Assembly: GCA_018857735.1 (NCBI GenBank)
Contig: JABMCL010002673.1
Location: forward strand, 620,001 to 684,000
Direction: 5' to 3'
DNA: 64,000 nt
DNA from: Alviniconcha marisindica
Lineage: Eukaryota > Mollusca > Gastropoda > Provannidae
In this document: positions 50,066 to 63,592 of the stretch, one piece after another
Position numbering within the stretch: position 1 is the first letter of the stretch
Layout: each line of letters begins with the position of its first letter
Notes under the pieces: generated by a model
What the model was told of the DNA's origin: nothing
The model's database searches: none
The model's input: only the letters and a program-made list of their open reading frames with translations
Made by a program: the position numbers and the translations under genes

Positions 50066-50429
50066 TCTCCCCAATCCATGACAACTCTCTGTTAAACAAG
50101 TTTAACAAAACTGCAGCGGACTTGACACACAAAAAAGGTACTGCAGAAATGAAACAACTTGAGTCTGCTGCTCCAGTCTTTTCCAGCACCGGTTTACAAA
50201 GGTGACATAAGCTTTCATCTGCTTCCAGATTTTTCACCCCCCCCCCAACTTTTTCCCCTTCCAGTCCAGCCAACTGTGTTGAACAGAATCAGTTTGACAC
50301 AAAGCACCACAGCACAGTTACAAGCTAAAGACACACAGTTTTGATGCCAACCATGGCGTTGCATCATTTAACAAAGAACAAAGCAAACACAGATGATAAA
50401 GAACAAAATATTTTACAAACCGAAATGAG

Positions 50430-51130
50430 GAAACAATTTGATGGGGGCAGGAATGGGTGGGGGGGGGGGGGGGGGGGGGGGCATTCTGGGTTATTGCTCA
50501 CCACCCACCACTACATTCTTTTGCCCAAGTGGTTGCAAACAGAGACAGGGGTGGATCTTTTCACTGTTCCGGTGCAGAGCTCACGTATTGAACTTCAGGA
50601 ATCGGGGGAAGGGTACAGGGGTCTGTGTCTCTGGTCCATTCTAGAACATGGGGGAGTGGGGATAGCTCCATTGAAGATTGCTGGACTCGTGATTGGAAGG
50701 GTGTGGGTTAAGTCCTGGGAAGAGCAGTGGGAGAAGTTTTTTTCTACAGGGTCAACTTTCTGTGCTGACTCTTATTTAGGTATCCATTCCACCCTGGTGT
50801 TACTGAAGTAGCATGTAAAAGATCCCTGTCATTCTGCCAAAAGTGCAGGTGGCAGAGTAAAAAACACATGCACCCAACATATGTGGCTTCAAATCAAGTG
50901 AGGCTGTGAACTGGTGCATGGCTGTAGGGTGTACACAGAACATGCACCAAAATGGCAACAGTTTCATGTGCCACTAGCCATGTAACAACCAATCAGCGCT
51001 GTAACTACACTACTTCAGCGGAAATTCCAAAATGTGCTGTGTAAAGCTAAAACCACTCATTCAGAGTCGCATATGACTAGAGTGCAGTGGGTCTGTTTGG
51101 AAGCAGAGAATATAGTTGCCACTGTGAAGT
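50430..51130. other. Probable interspersed repeat with poly-G tract
   Basis: Poly-G at 50458-50480. 51050-51115 (actcattcagagtcgcatat, gagtgcagtgggtctg) matches 21125-21185, so at least this part is repetitive. Extent of the element is not defined. Confidence 0.45.
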
Positions 51131-52273
51131 ATTTTAACCTCATCTCGAGATGAGGTATTCAACAACTGTTTATATCATAACAGGTGTTGCTCACAGTTGG
51201 GGGGGGGGGGGGGGGGCACAATGGATCTTTGTTATTATTTCACCTCCAAGACATATATTTAACTTGAAGAGGAAGGAGGATAAAAGAAAAAGACGCATAA
51301 CACCCACCCGCACCCCCCGCCAAAAACAAACTTGATCTTTATTACCTGAACTGGGGGAAAAAAAGGTTTAAACTGCTGGTTACCCTGGAAACTTAGGCAC
51401 TTGGCCAGGAAAAAAATGCGGATCTTTCTCAGTACCGTTGTGCCACCACAGCGTAAATACTGAAGTGGAAAGTGAAATCTTCAAGCTCCACACCCCCCAT
51501 TTACAGTACTGCTGGCAAATGGTGTTACTGAGGAGCAGAATCAGTTAACGGTCAGCCAGGTTACTTTGGATGTTTAGGGAGGAGGCCAATTCCACTTGTT
51601 TCAAATGCCCATATACAAAAAAAAATCAAAAGCACCATTCCAGAACTGACCACAAGGAGAGTGAGTACATAGCTCATCAGCAAAAAGAACAACAACAAAA
51701 CAACAAAATGAGAGGGGGGAAGAAAAAAAAGGGGGGTGGCGGTGATGCAACAACAAAAACTTTACCCATATAAGTTCATAGCTACACATGATTGCACATT
51801 TAAAACCACACACAGCTGGTTATTTTTTCATTGTTGGCAACACAGATTCATGTTTTTCTTCTTCTTTTTAGTTGCTGTTGCACTCATCACAAAATGATAC
51901 TGAGAAGCTGAGCAATTCACATGCACGCATAAAAACAATACGTAACACAGGCAAATCAAAACAAAACAGACAATATTAGTGACAATAAGAGATTACAGTG
52001 GCATGATATCCCCTTCCAACACATCCAAACAGGGTATTCAGGCTTTCACGCTTTCAAAACAGTCTTCAGTTCAGATGATTATCGGGAGAATCTCAATTCT
52101 CACACCTGAAATAATGCATGAAAAATAAACAAAAAATTGGAAACACAACCTTCAGTCAAAGACATTAACTCCTGGTCCATCTTAATGCCGATTTAAATCT
52201 GCCTTAAACATGAGCCCACAACTTCCAGAACCTATACTCCCATTGGATTAAAAGTATGCACATGATAATTGCT
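51131..52273. other. Intergenic, no gene
   Basis: G-rich and A-rich low complexity (51188-51206, 51700-51735); otherwise nothing recognisable. Confidence 0.4.
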
Positions 52274-52491
52274 TTAACCCTTTTACTGCCAACAATTTTG
52301 TATTTCTGATGCAGTTTTCTTCCAAGAGCAGTCTCAAGAACCGAAACTGCTGCTTTTGAAAACTGTGTCTCAAGTCAGAACATGCAAAAAGCTTTAACTC
52401 CAAATTGGAAGTCCTATAACATCCTATAAGTAGATGGAAACCACCTTGTCAGTGATGTCATGTGACGTCCTGATGGCAGTGAATGGGTTAC
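52274..52491. mobile_element. Family D MITE
   Basis: Left ttaacccttttactgccaac, right gatggcagtgaatgggtta: inverted repeats as in 37688-37940. The right TTAA is mutated to TTAC. Confidence 0.75.
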
Positions 52492-52838
52492 TGCTTGTTC
52501 GGTCCACTTACATGCGTTGTGAGTTCTGTGCATGTTTTCGGCTGCAGAGTGGAAATATGGCTCGTCGGTTTGGAAACAGTTTGCAACAAGCACTGCAGAA
52601 GGTGTTCCACAAAATATTTCCACATAGTCTTGCGTTCTATTTTGGACTTGCAGAGCCCACAATACTGCTGATATCAGCCAATCAGAAATGAGCTGATATT
52701 TCCAAACTGGTGATTCTTTGTATCAGATGAATATGAATCACTGAAATGCTAGTCCCATCCAAGGTTTGGGGACTCGTCTACAGAAGATTATTCACAATAA
52801 TCCTTTTGGTGAAAGAGACGGATAAGAGACTACTTCAC

Positions 52839-53069
52839 TTAACCCCACCACTGCCCCAGCATGTACAATTTCTAGGCTGAAAGGTGCACACACACATGCC
52901 TGCCAGCAGAATTTCAGTCCTACAACAATCTACTTTTACTACTGTGCATTTCAGTTCAAATGCTTTCAGATAGTAATGTTGAAAAAACCGACTTCAGAAT
53001 TTTCAAATTTTGCACTTTATTGGTCATCTTCAAGTGATGGCGTAGCAAGCAGGGCAGTGAAAGGGTTAA
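52839..53069. mobile_element. Family D MITE
   Basis: Left ttaaccccaccactgcccca, right agggcagtgaaagggttaa, intact TTAA both sides. The interior atctacttttactactgtgc and tcaaattttgcactttattg matches the 37688-37940 copy. Confidence 0.85.
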
Positions 53070-56000
53070 CAATGTTCACCGACTAAACTGAAGTGATTTT
53101 ACAGCCTAGGTGTTTCCCTGATTTCTTACCATTGTTTTAAAGTAAGGCGCCAGCATAATCATTATGTATATTAAAACATAAATATTACTGTAGAGAACAA
53201 GTGCCACATAAGAAAAAAGATTCAAAGCTCCTCACATTCTTGCAAAACACCTACTTTAAGAACCTCTCTAGATACACACACACATGCAAAAAAAGGACAC
53301 CCAAAACTATAATGATCAGGTATCAAAGTGTGTAAAATATCTCAGCATACAGTTGTACATTCTGCTCTACCAAAATGAGAAGTGAAACAGAAATCTGACT
53401 CTTGGCCATAATCACTTGACATGCACCCCAATTCTGTGACTATTTTCCTGTCAACTTTATTTTTTATCAACCTGCTATAATATGCACGAGCATGTTTGCT
53501 TTAGGGATCTTTTTTCTATTTAAATTGTACAATCCAAGCATCAAAGAACTTTAAAAAAAATCTTAATGTAAAACATTAATCCAAGCACAACTTGGCCTGT
53601 TTTCAAAATATCACAGAAGCAAGTAAGCATTCATAGACAACACATGATGCAAAAACAACTTGACACAAACCAGCCAAGAAGCACTTTAAAAAAAAAAAGT
53701 GTAGTAATAATGCCCCATATTTATACAGCAAAAATCCTAACAAATACAAATCAACCTCTAAGTGCCACACTTATTAGAGAGCCTATTACAATGCAAACAA
53801 TTCAACACATTTGAATTTCTGTGAAATCATGATTATTCCTGTTCATGAACAGTAAATGGATACAAATCTCCTCTTTACCAAATTCCATTTACAGTTCTCC
53901 ATCACGATTTACTCAGCTCCATGAAAACTGTACACAACAAGAATAAAATCCTATTTAACGGTTTTCAAGAACAAAGCACAAGCTACAAATTCCACACACC
54001 AAAAAACAAGAACATTCCTTCAAACAACTTTATTTTCACACCAACATCAACTATAGTATAGTGGGTTCTGTGGTGAGCTCTAAAAGTCCTGAATCCCACC
54101 TCACAAACTTTTAATCTAACCACCTGCGTACACAGCTGTCAGGTGGACTGCATGATGATCTGAGCCTGATTTCAGCGTTCAAATGAATGTAATGGACTTC
54201 ATTTAACTGCAGCTGGTATTTCTCATCATAAATGAACACGCTCCATAAGTTAATTCTGTGGTTTTGTTTGGAATCCATCAGTCTTTCAGCTCCCATTGCT
54301 AGGCTTTATTTAGCTTGTGAGGCAAGCAGGGCAGCCCTTCTATGGCGTTTACATGCAGAACATTAACTCTTTGCTGCTGCACATTGCCCTGGTGGGTTCT
54401 GTCAACTCGCACATGCTGTGCGTAGACCTACAACAGTTACAGTTATAATGATGTAATCATATATGCATTATTCTATTCGACTACACCTTGGACATATACA
54501 GCAGCCCAGTATTTGTGGTAAAGAGTTCCTGTTACAGAGCAGTGTGCAGCAGCCACATGTAGAGGCACCGTTGGCAGAGAGTCAACCGTGACATTTTCAC
54601 CAGCGGATTCTGCAGCTGGCTGACTGGCCGTCCAGAACCCTCTACTGCCAAAGCTTGGCGAAACTGTCAACACATCTGCAGGTGAACCATGATGCCCAAA
54701 CATGGGTGAGACATGCTCGGACCCTGCGAACAGGACACATCTGTTCACGGTTAAGAGATTTACTGTGATATGATATAAAGAGCACTTGGCATTGTCGATT
54801 GCTTGCAGTAACCTTTCACACCTCGTTACAACCACGATGATTAGCAGGCGCTTAAAAAAGATGAAATGCAAAACATCCCAGAAACTTTAAATGCATGAGC
54901 AACCTGGTCTGACTTGCAACAATCATCGTTTTCTTTGCTGTTGTTGCCTGGTTGGTTTTGTGGCAGACATGGGCAGCTTGTGTTTTGCCCATGTTGTTGG
55001 CCTACAGAAACTACACATGCAGCTTCTTTTGCTCTCGACTCTGGACACATTTTCTATGCATTCATCCTGCTCAAAACGTGAACACACCTGTCCAAACTCA
55101 ACGTTGAGGCAGGGTCAATGGGTTGTATTTCAGATCAGGTCTACAGGCTTCTAATTCAAAGCAACCAAAAAGGTGGACCTTACTTAAATCAATCGAAGAA
55201 TGCAAGCACTCGTATCAATAGATACCACAGCAGTATTCATCTGCACGTTTGGTACAAAATCACACTTTTTCCAGATCCTTTGCATATTTGAGATTTTGCA
55301 AACTGATTTTCCACAAACAACTACCATAAACATGTGGCACTAAAATCTGATCATTAAAAAAAGGACAAATTAATGTGCCATGTTCTGCCATCCAACCTGC
55401 ATTCCACGTCCATCAGCAACTTTAGATTCACTCACACAAAACAAAGTGGCTTGTCTGTTTATTCTGTGCACAATTCATTATCTCATACCAAAGTCTATGT
55501 CACTGAGAACAGTCCTCATAACTGCGTAACAGGTCGAGAACTGGGAATAAGGTCAATATATGACAGCAACAAAGGCAAAAAAACACCCCAAAAACAATAA
55601 CACAAAGAAGAGCAAATACCTACTGACTCACATTCAAAACAGGGCAAAATGCAACTGTCACTATTTGCTTCAAGCTCACTCATGACCTTCAAAATGGGCC
55701 AAGGTCATTGAAACATTTGTTACTCCATGAAGAAATCAATCTGGAGAGTTTCAAAGATCATGCTTTGGAGAAAGTCTCAGAAAAAAAAGCCAACATTAAG
55801 CTGTTTCTGTTGCCGCACGAAATGTGTTGATCAACTGTCTCGGCACCATGTGCATGATCACAATCACGTGCATAAACCATGGACAGTTTATTCCAAACTG
55901 AATAAGAACTTCACCAGGAAACAATTTCCAGTTTCACCTTTTTGGTGCCATTGTGGTCAAAATAAAGATCAGTGGAGGTTACAATTATAAGCCAGTAAAG

Positions 56001-57268
56001 TTTCAAAGGTCTCACTTTATGGTAGGGGACGGCATCCTATTTCGGTCCAAAACCATTTGCTCCTGAATCTCCCAGCTATGAGAGATCGGGGCAGAACCAT
56101 GAGCCAAGCTGCCAGAAGACCAGCAACAGCTCCTCCCCTGCCATGGAAAATTACTACTAAAGATAAGGTAATATACATTTCTTACCTACTGGCTTAGTCA
56201 TCAAATCATGAGATGTACGTGCGAGCACACACAAAGTGCACTCCCTCAACCTACAAATCAGCCAGAAAACAAAACATGATCATCAGACTTGCATGGCTGT
56301 TTATAGCAGTTTAAAAAAATAAATATATGAAGAAATCACACCCCAAAAAAATCAATCAGGTCCTCTAAAATGAAACCTTCTATCCAAAATAACTAAACTG
56401 CTGTGCAGTGGAGCCAACACTGAAACAAAACTGCAAAAGAAGAAATCAATAACAAAGCCTAATCACACACACAAAGAAACTGATTCAATACTTAGCACAC
56501 TCTTTAAAGCAGGTACATGTGAAGGAAGGTATCTTAGCACAATTTGCAACAAACAACACGCTCACTCTCACGCAGACACTCTGCTTCGCTCTGTCAAACT
56601 ACCTTCACACATACGGTTTCCACGCAAAAGTCACTGTCAATTCTGTACACACAAGGAGGTACGTGATGGTGCTATACTAACAGCTGTGTTTTAACCACGC
56701 AGCTGGGACTAATTCAGCCAGCCTATTCACACACACACACACAACTCTGTCATGCCTTTTCTCTCTCTCTTAACAGTCTGTAATAAAACTACTGACGACT
56801 GATCAACATAAACGATGAAAATGTGCAGAGAAACTGTGCGGTGTAACAATTTTTGTTAAACCATAACAACACTCTCTCCGTTCCACAAACTTATCTGTTG
56901 ATGCGCTGTGAGCCCCCTGAGAAGCCTGACGCGCACCATGCTGCCGCTTGTTAGCCTACCAGAACTATTCAAACCGGATTGTCTGCTGACCAGAGCGACA
57001 AGAAGAATATATACACTTTTGCTAGTGCTGCGGTGCAGTGAGGATAGGACACGGCTGCTAGGACAGCACCATCACAGAGGTGGCTCAACAGGGTATAATA
57101 CTAAATCTGTACATGGAAACACGGGAGGGGAAACACCCTTGACTTCAGCGCATACATGCTGAGCTATACAACCCTTTGACAAAACTGTACAGGCATACAC
57201 ACAGACATACACACATGCATACATCCAAACATGTGATCGGCGTGTCCACGCGTACAAACACGCCTTGA
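53070..57268. other. Intergenic and USP46 3' flank
   Basis: AT-rich sequence, including the likely long 3' UTR of USP46 (- strand). tttatt motifs (AATAAA on -) occur at several places such as 54027 and 54306, so the poly(A) site cannot be chosen. A possible one-ended family D sequence lies near 54363. No ORF here resembles a known protein. Confidence 0.4.
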
Positions 57269-57370
57269 TCACTCCCTGGACTGGTAAAAGAGAATGTAGC
57301 CGGACTCTGAATTCTTCTGCATGTCTGAGGGGATCCCGTAGAACTCTTCAATCTGGCTCGCATCAATTTT
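57269..57370 (-). CDS. USP46: USP46 last exon (stop)
   Basis: Acceptor tctgatttcag. The exon codes [20 protein letters not shown] and [13 protein letters not shown], with TGA at 57271-57269. Confidence 0.96.
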   Translation of the reverse strand, partial: KIDASQIEEFYGIPSDMQKNSESGYILFYQSRE

Positions 57371-60300
57371 CTGAAATCAGCAGACAAACAAACAAACAAA
57401 ATCAGTAACTACAAATCTGACTCAGTTTTTCCTGTTTTATTCTCACATACCTACTTTTAAATGTTTTGTAATCATTAACATATACTAATACAACACACCT
57501 GAGGGTGATACCGACAGACTGCACAGGCTACGATGCACTGCATGACACCCTGTCAACCATGAAGCTAATGTCTGGGCAAAACAAAAGTAAATGTCTGATT
57601 CACTGTTCATGACAAATGTTACCTTTGAAGTTGGGAGAAGATTAGCAACAAGAACAAAAATAAAGTTGAATGAACTTGAAAAAAAGAAATACTTAAGGAA
57701 GGCTGGGTTCCTGGCAGCAGGCAGAGCATGCAAATCAAATCTTACATCTGACCTGCTCCAGGAAAAACAGAAGGGTCACCTGTAATAATTCTGGGCTCTC
57801 AGCAGAGTGGACATTAATTTCTGCCTCTCCAGTGGCCCCCCCAAAACCATTTTCCCCCACCAGGACTACAAAGCACCCCCCAATCCCAGCAGTACTACAA
57901 TGCAGCCTGCCAGCCAGAACTTCCCAAGTCTACATGCCAAATCTTCTGCAAGGACAATCAGTCAAGTGCAGAACAACCAGTCAAGTGTAGGGGGTAAAAA
58001 ATTGTCCACAGGGACCAATAAATATTATCCACACAAAACCATTTACCTGAGCTGCAATATATATCTCTCTCTCTCGCATCTTAAATATGAGCGTCACTTA
58101 CATCTACAATATCGTCGTCAAAGAGGAGCCAGAAGCCGTGACTCTTGACTATGCTGATGTAATGGCCTCGGTTTGGGCCTGACCCACAGTGCACCACAAC
58201 CGCCACCAGGTCGTAGAGTCGCTCTGGGTTGAAAGCATCATCAGACTGAAAGTGAAACATCAAGAGGTCATTCGCGTAGCCGAAACAAGTCATTTGCATA
58301 GTTTGTGTAATGCAAGTGTAGGTGTGTAGTTTGGGCTTCAAATGTGGAGATGTCTACTACTCCAATTGCACAGACTAAACAGTACTGTATACCCAATCTC
58401 TCTCTCTCTAGTCTCTTTCTCACACACACTCTGAAAAATACACAAGTGTGCATGCATGCACACACACACACACACACACAAACTTCTCTCCCCTTCTCTC
58501 TCTTACAATTATTACACACATACTATACAAACAAAACAAATCACAAACAAACAAAATGACAATCATCACTCACTGTGTTAAACAGCCTGAGTTCCAAGGG
58601 AAAGACCACCCTGTAGGAGACTTTGATGTAGCGGTTTAGATGCTCCATGTACTTGAAGCGCTTGAGATGTAACGCTAATATCTGGGGCAGCTTCTTCACC
58701 CGCATTCTGAAAAAGCACGCTTGAAAATCAGCCTTTTCTTTAGTTTATTCATCTCCCATAATCAACTGCATCAGTGTTAATTCGCATCAACACATATACT
58801 ACCCCAAAAAGTGACAACAAGATTAGGCAATACTAGGAAGGCATCTATTCTGAAAGAACGAGAAGTAATAGGCAGGGGTGTTCATTTACTGTTACTGTTC
58901 ATGGTCAATATCAGCTACCCATGGTTTTTTTATGAAGGGTGTGCCTTATGCTGTTTATGCCATTTCTGTGCCTTACACTTGAAGTAACACAGTTTGGTAG
59001 TGAACACTAGCGTGAACAACACACCATTTCTGTGCCTTCTGCTTGAAGCAACATGGTTTGGTTGTCAATACTGGCGTGAACAACACACACCATGCCACTC
59101 ACTGTTTCTGTGCCTCCTGTTTGGAGCAACACAGTTTGGTAGTCAACACTGGTGTGAACAACACACTACACCACTCACCATTTATGTGCCTTCTACCACT
59201 CACTGTTTCTGTGCCTTCTGCTTGAAGTGACATAGTTTGGTAGTCAATGCTGGCATGAGCAACACACACAGCACCACTCACCGTTTCTGTGCCTCCTGTT
59301 TGGAGCAGCACACTTCACAGTAGTATTTGTGTTCAGCCATCAGGGTCTCCGTGTTGCTGAAGCCCCGCAGACAGCTGGTGATGGAGGTGTTCTGTTCAAC
59401 GTCAACCGAGAGGTCCAGGAAGTCTTCATCTTTACTGCTCACCTGGGGACCAGAGAGAATTATTGTTGAGAAATAAGCATTGAAACAGAGAAGCTGCAAA
59501 AATTCTCACCAACTGCAGAGATACTGAGTAATTCTCCACTACAAAAAGTGTTCAAAGCAGGACAAAAACATGACAGACAGACACCATCATCCACAACTGC
59601 TGGAACCCTAATGACTGTTCTTAAAAATATGCATCAGTATCACATCTTTGCAGTGAGTAGGCCACCCACAAACCAACCGAAACACCCAACTTGGTTCTTC
59701 ATACTTTCATTTTTATTCCGATTACTCACATTTCTGCCTGGCTTCTTTGCTCACCCACCCCTTCAAATTATTAGCACCGGTGGCTTCATTTAAAAACCTC
59801 AGATGAGAAAAAAATAAAAATCTTAACAGACACTACTACACCCCCCCCCCCCCCCCCCCCACAAAAAAAACATGGCCTCAACAACATACAAAACAGCAGC
59901 AACAATAACAACAATCAACTGAGAGAAACCAAACAGCTAAAAGAAGAAAGTGACTCAGATGTCTCTCCTTTCACTGACCGTTTCACAGTTGAGGCAGCGT
60001 GTTTCGTTGGTGAGAGTGCCCTGGAAGATCTCGTGGACCCAGGTGGGGTCGGGCTTAGTGTTGGGGTTGTCCTGACCCTGGGTCACAGCTGCCTTGCTGT
60101 TGCCTTTCTTCTCCGCTGAAAACAACAGGGCCAAGTCTTGTCACATTCACAGTTCTTGTGCAGTGACTGCTCAGTTCTGTCTCTGTGATCAACAAGCAGC
60201 TGAAGCAACCAAACTGCATGGAGACCCATTTCTTCGTAAAAGCAAACCTTGAAAAATTTTGTGGCAACATTTCCCTGTCAGTATCACACATTTAAACATA

Positions 60301-62982
60301 AACAGACTTAAGTTAAATACTGCATGTTTACAAACACACAGCTCTGCACACCCAGAGAGACACAAACACATGAATATGCACAGACTGAAAAATGACAGAT
60401 AATACTATGCATACACATGATAAACACAGGTGTAAAGACACTGACAAGAAAGACATACATACATTCTCTCTTTCTCTCAGTTAAACGCACTTGCATGCGC
60501 ACACACACACACACACGCATGCACACACACACACATATTCCTACCTTGTAGCAAGTCAGCCACTGTGTTGAGAAGATAGTTGAGAAACTCATGGGCATCC
60601 TGTTGCATGTAGTTGTCAAACAACTCTGAAACCAAATTTCATCCAAGTTCTAAGTTTAACACAATGTCAGTCCTGTTTGCATAATTTTCTCTAAACAAAT
60701 ATTCTGTAAAACACGTACAAGCCTGATTTGTTTGTTTGATTACATTTACATCAATGGCTGCATAATTCATAATGATACACCCGTAGGCAAGTGGTTGAAG
60801 TCGGTTTGTAGGTGTTAACCTCCCTTTACACTGATTCAAAAAGAACCTTTTCTGTTTCACAATTACTCACAAGAATTAGCATGCACTTCTTCTCTTGGAC
60901 TCTTCATCACTGTTCTTATCCAATTCTAGATCATGTCATTGACCATAAAACCAACTTCACTTTCAAATCAAACCTTGCATTGGTCAACTGATTATGTGAA
61001 TGATTTCACTGGATGAGAATGACCAGAACATTTTGACCAAGACAATAAAACTTTCACCCTTCAATATTGCATGATAACATAATAATATTGATACATTTTT
61101 ATGCAATGAAATAAGGCTGGGGATTCAAGTCAGAACCTAAGTACCCCCCCCCCCCCCCCCCCTAAACTAAGCAGGGTCAAGGGGAAGCACCCCTTTTGGG
61201 ATATGGGGGGGTGGGGGGGGGTGGGGGGGGGGAACTGAAGCTAAAGCATTTTATGGTATATATATAAAAAAGAAAGAAGAAAATAAGAAGGTTCCATGCA
61301 ACCTCCATTGCACTTGATCAACAATTTCAGTCATACAAATGTATTTAATTCTGTCTGCATGTAAGACTTCATCGTGAAAGAAAATCAGTGCAAACAAAAT
61401 AAAGTTAAAAAATAAGGAAATCGTGTTGTTTATCCAACATAAACAATAAGGAATTTCTGGGTCTCTCTGCACACCTGCTGCCCCCTCCACCTTTCCCCAC
61501 CCTCCTGTCCATAAATCCTTGCCATGCATCTTATAAAAAATATGTGTCAATCATTTGTCATGATGAGAAGAATAGGAAATGATTATTATTAACATTATTA
61601 TGATCTGAATGTGACAAAAACATTTTACAAGCCTCAGCTGTGTGTGTGTGTGTGTATTTGTGGTGGGGTGTGTGCGCACAAATATCTGACTGTATGCACA
61701 TGTAATGTACACATGTACGCATGCGTGTCTTGTCCATCTGTCCATATCTGCACATATACATGTGTCATTCAACTCACTGTGCAAGTTACATTGGGACCAC
61801 ATCAGCCAAACACTAAGTAACAGAGATATTGTACCTTCTGCTTCCGTTCTGCTTTAAAATTAAATAAAGCTGCAGTGCATCAAACATCAGAATGTGACAC
61901 AGGACAGAATAAAGATTTACCCAAACTGTAAATATGTCATAACAGCACAAGAATGCCACCTGAATGTAAGTCCCTGTCTAGGTAAAGGATGTAACACACA
62001 AATAAACACTTACCATTCTCCTTTCTCAATCTGGTGATAAATTTCTTTGGTGCAATGGTGCCCACTTTTTTCTTCTGTGTGGCAATGCTGTAGAACAGGT
62101 CCGCAAGACATGTGAGCAGTGACTCCTTCTTCTGGTTCTTCTGCTGCTGCTTGTATTGCAACACTTTCTCGCGGAAACCACGGCAGAAGTAAAGTGCTTG
62201 CAACACAGAGTTGCAGTAGCAGGTATTGCCAAACTGGGAACAGAAACAAACAAGTCTGCAAGTATTGCCAAACTGCGAATAGAAACAAACAAGGTAGCAT
62301 TATCAATGTATCAAGCATATTCAGACGGGAGAGCTGAGAAGTTTTGAGACTTTTACTGCACAATAACATATATTTTAAGTTTCAAAAGTATGATCAGAAC
62401 AGTGTTTTTTTGTTGTTTTGTTTTGTTGTTCATAAAACAGTGACCAGTATCAAAATCAGCTAACTCACAACAATAAGATGCTCTTCTGACACTGATGCAG
62501 TAAGTATAACTTTGCATTTAAGCCAGAATTACTTAGTTAAGAGTGAAGTTAACTCTTTTAATTTTTTTGGCATTACACTCGCCATTATGGGACATGAACA
62601 ATCTAAAATAATAATTAAAACTAAGAATGAAATTGTCCAAAATCCACAGAAGACTAATCCTAGATTGGCTAAAACCAAATTACTGATGAATTAAGGTCTG
62701 GACAACATAAGTGCTTATTTACACAGTTACATATCTATTATAAGCAATGGTTCATTCAGGTATGATCTATTTTTCCAGATCTTTGTGCCCAAAATGACCC
62801 TTTATTAATAATATTCAACTTTTACTGATACCAGAAATAAAACAAAATTGTCTAACTAACTGACCCCCACAACCCCTCCTCAGTTTGTTTTTATCTTATG
62901 AAGAGTTTGATACAGTACAATGTACATAGATGGTGTCATAAAAAGTTATACTTTTTATAAAATTATAGTCTTATAGTTAAAT

Positions 62983-63043
<61 letters not shown>

Positions 63044-63531
63044 CATAATACAAAATGGGTACTATAACTATTATTATTAATATAAAAGTATTAAAAATAA
63101 AATGGTTTATGTCCAAATAGTTCACATCTGAAATTAATTCTATGTTTACATGCACACACACACACACACACACATGCAAGCAGAGAAATAACAGACAGGA
63201 CTACACTGCCTTTTCTTCTTCAGAATTTTGTTTCCCTTGAAAGTCAAATGGTTCACTGCCAAACCTCTAAAATTAGTTAAAAACATAGCAAATCAAGAAT
63301 TCCCATGACTGTTTGCATAAATTTAAAAAGCAAAACACATGAACGTACAGTCTGTAGATCAGCTGTTAAATGAAAGCATTTTTATTTGTAAAATTTGTAC
63401 AACTTTGGGAACAGCTATCATCTGCAAAATGTAACTTTAACTACTGTTCAGTCTGCTTCACTCTGATTCTGAAGATGTTTTGTCTCAATTTGTTTCTTTC
63501 TTTTCTTTTATGAAACAGTGAAACAAATTAA

Positions 63532-63592
<61 letters not shown>

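Noticed and set aside
54473..54871. 132-residue - strand frame
   Set aside because: No recognisable domain and no supporting splice context; lies in the likely USP46 3' flank.
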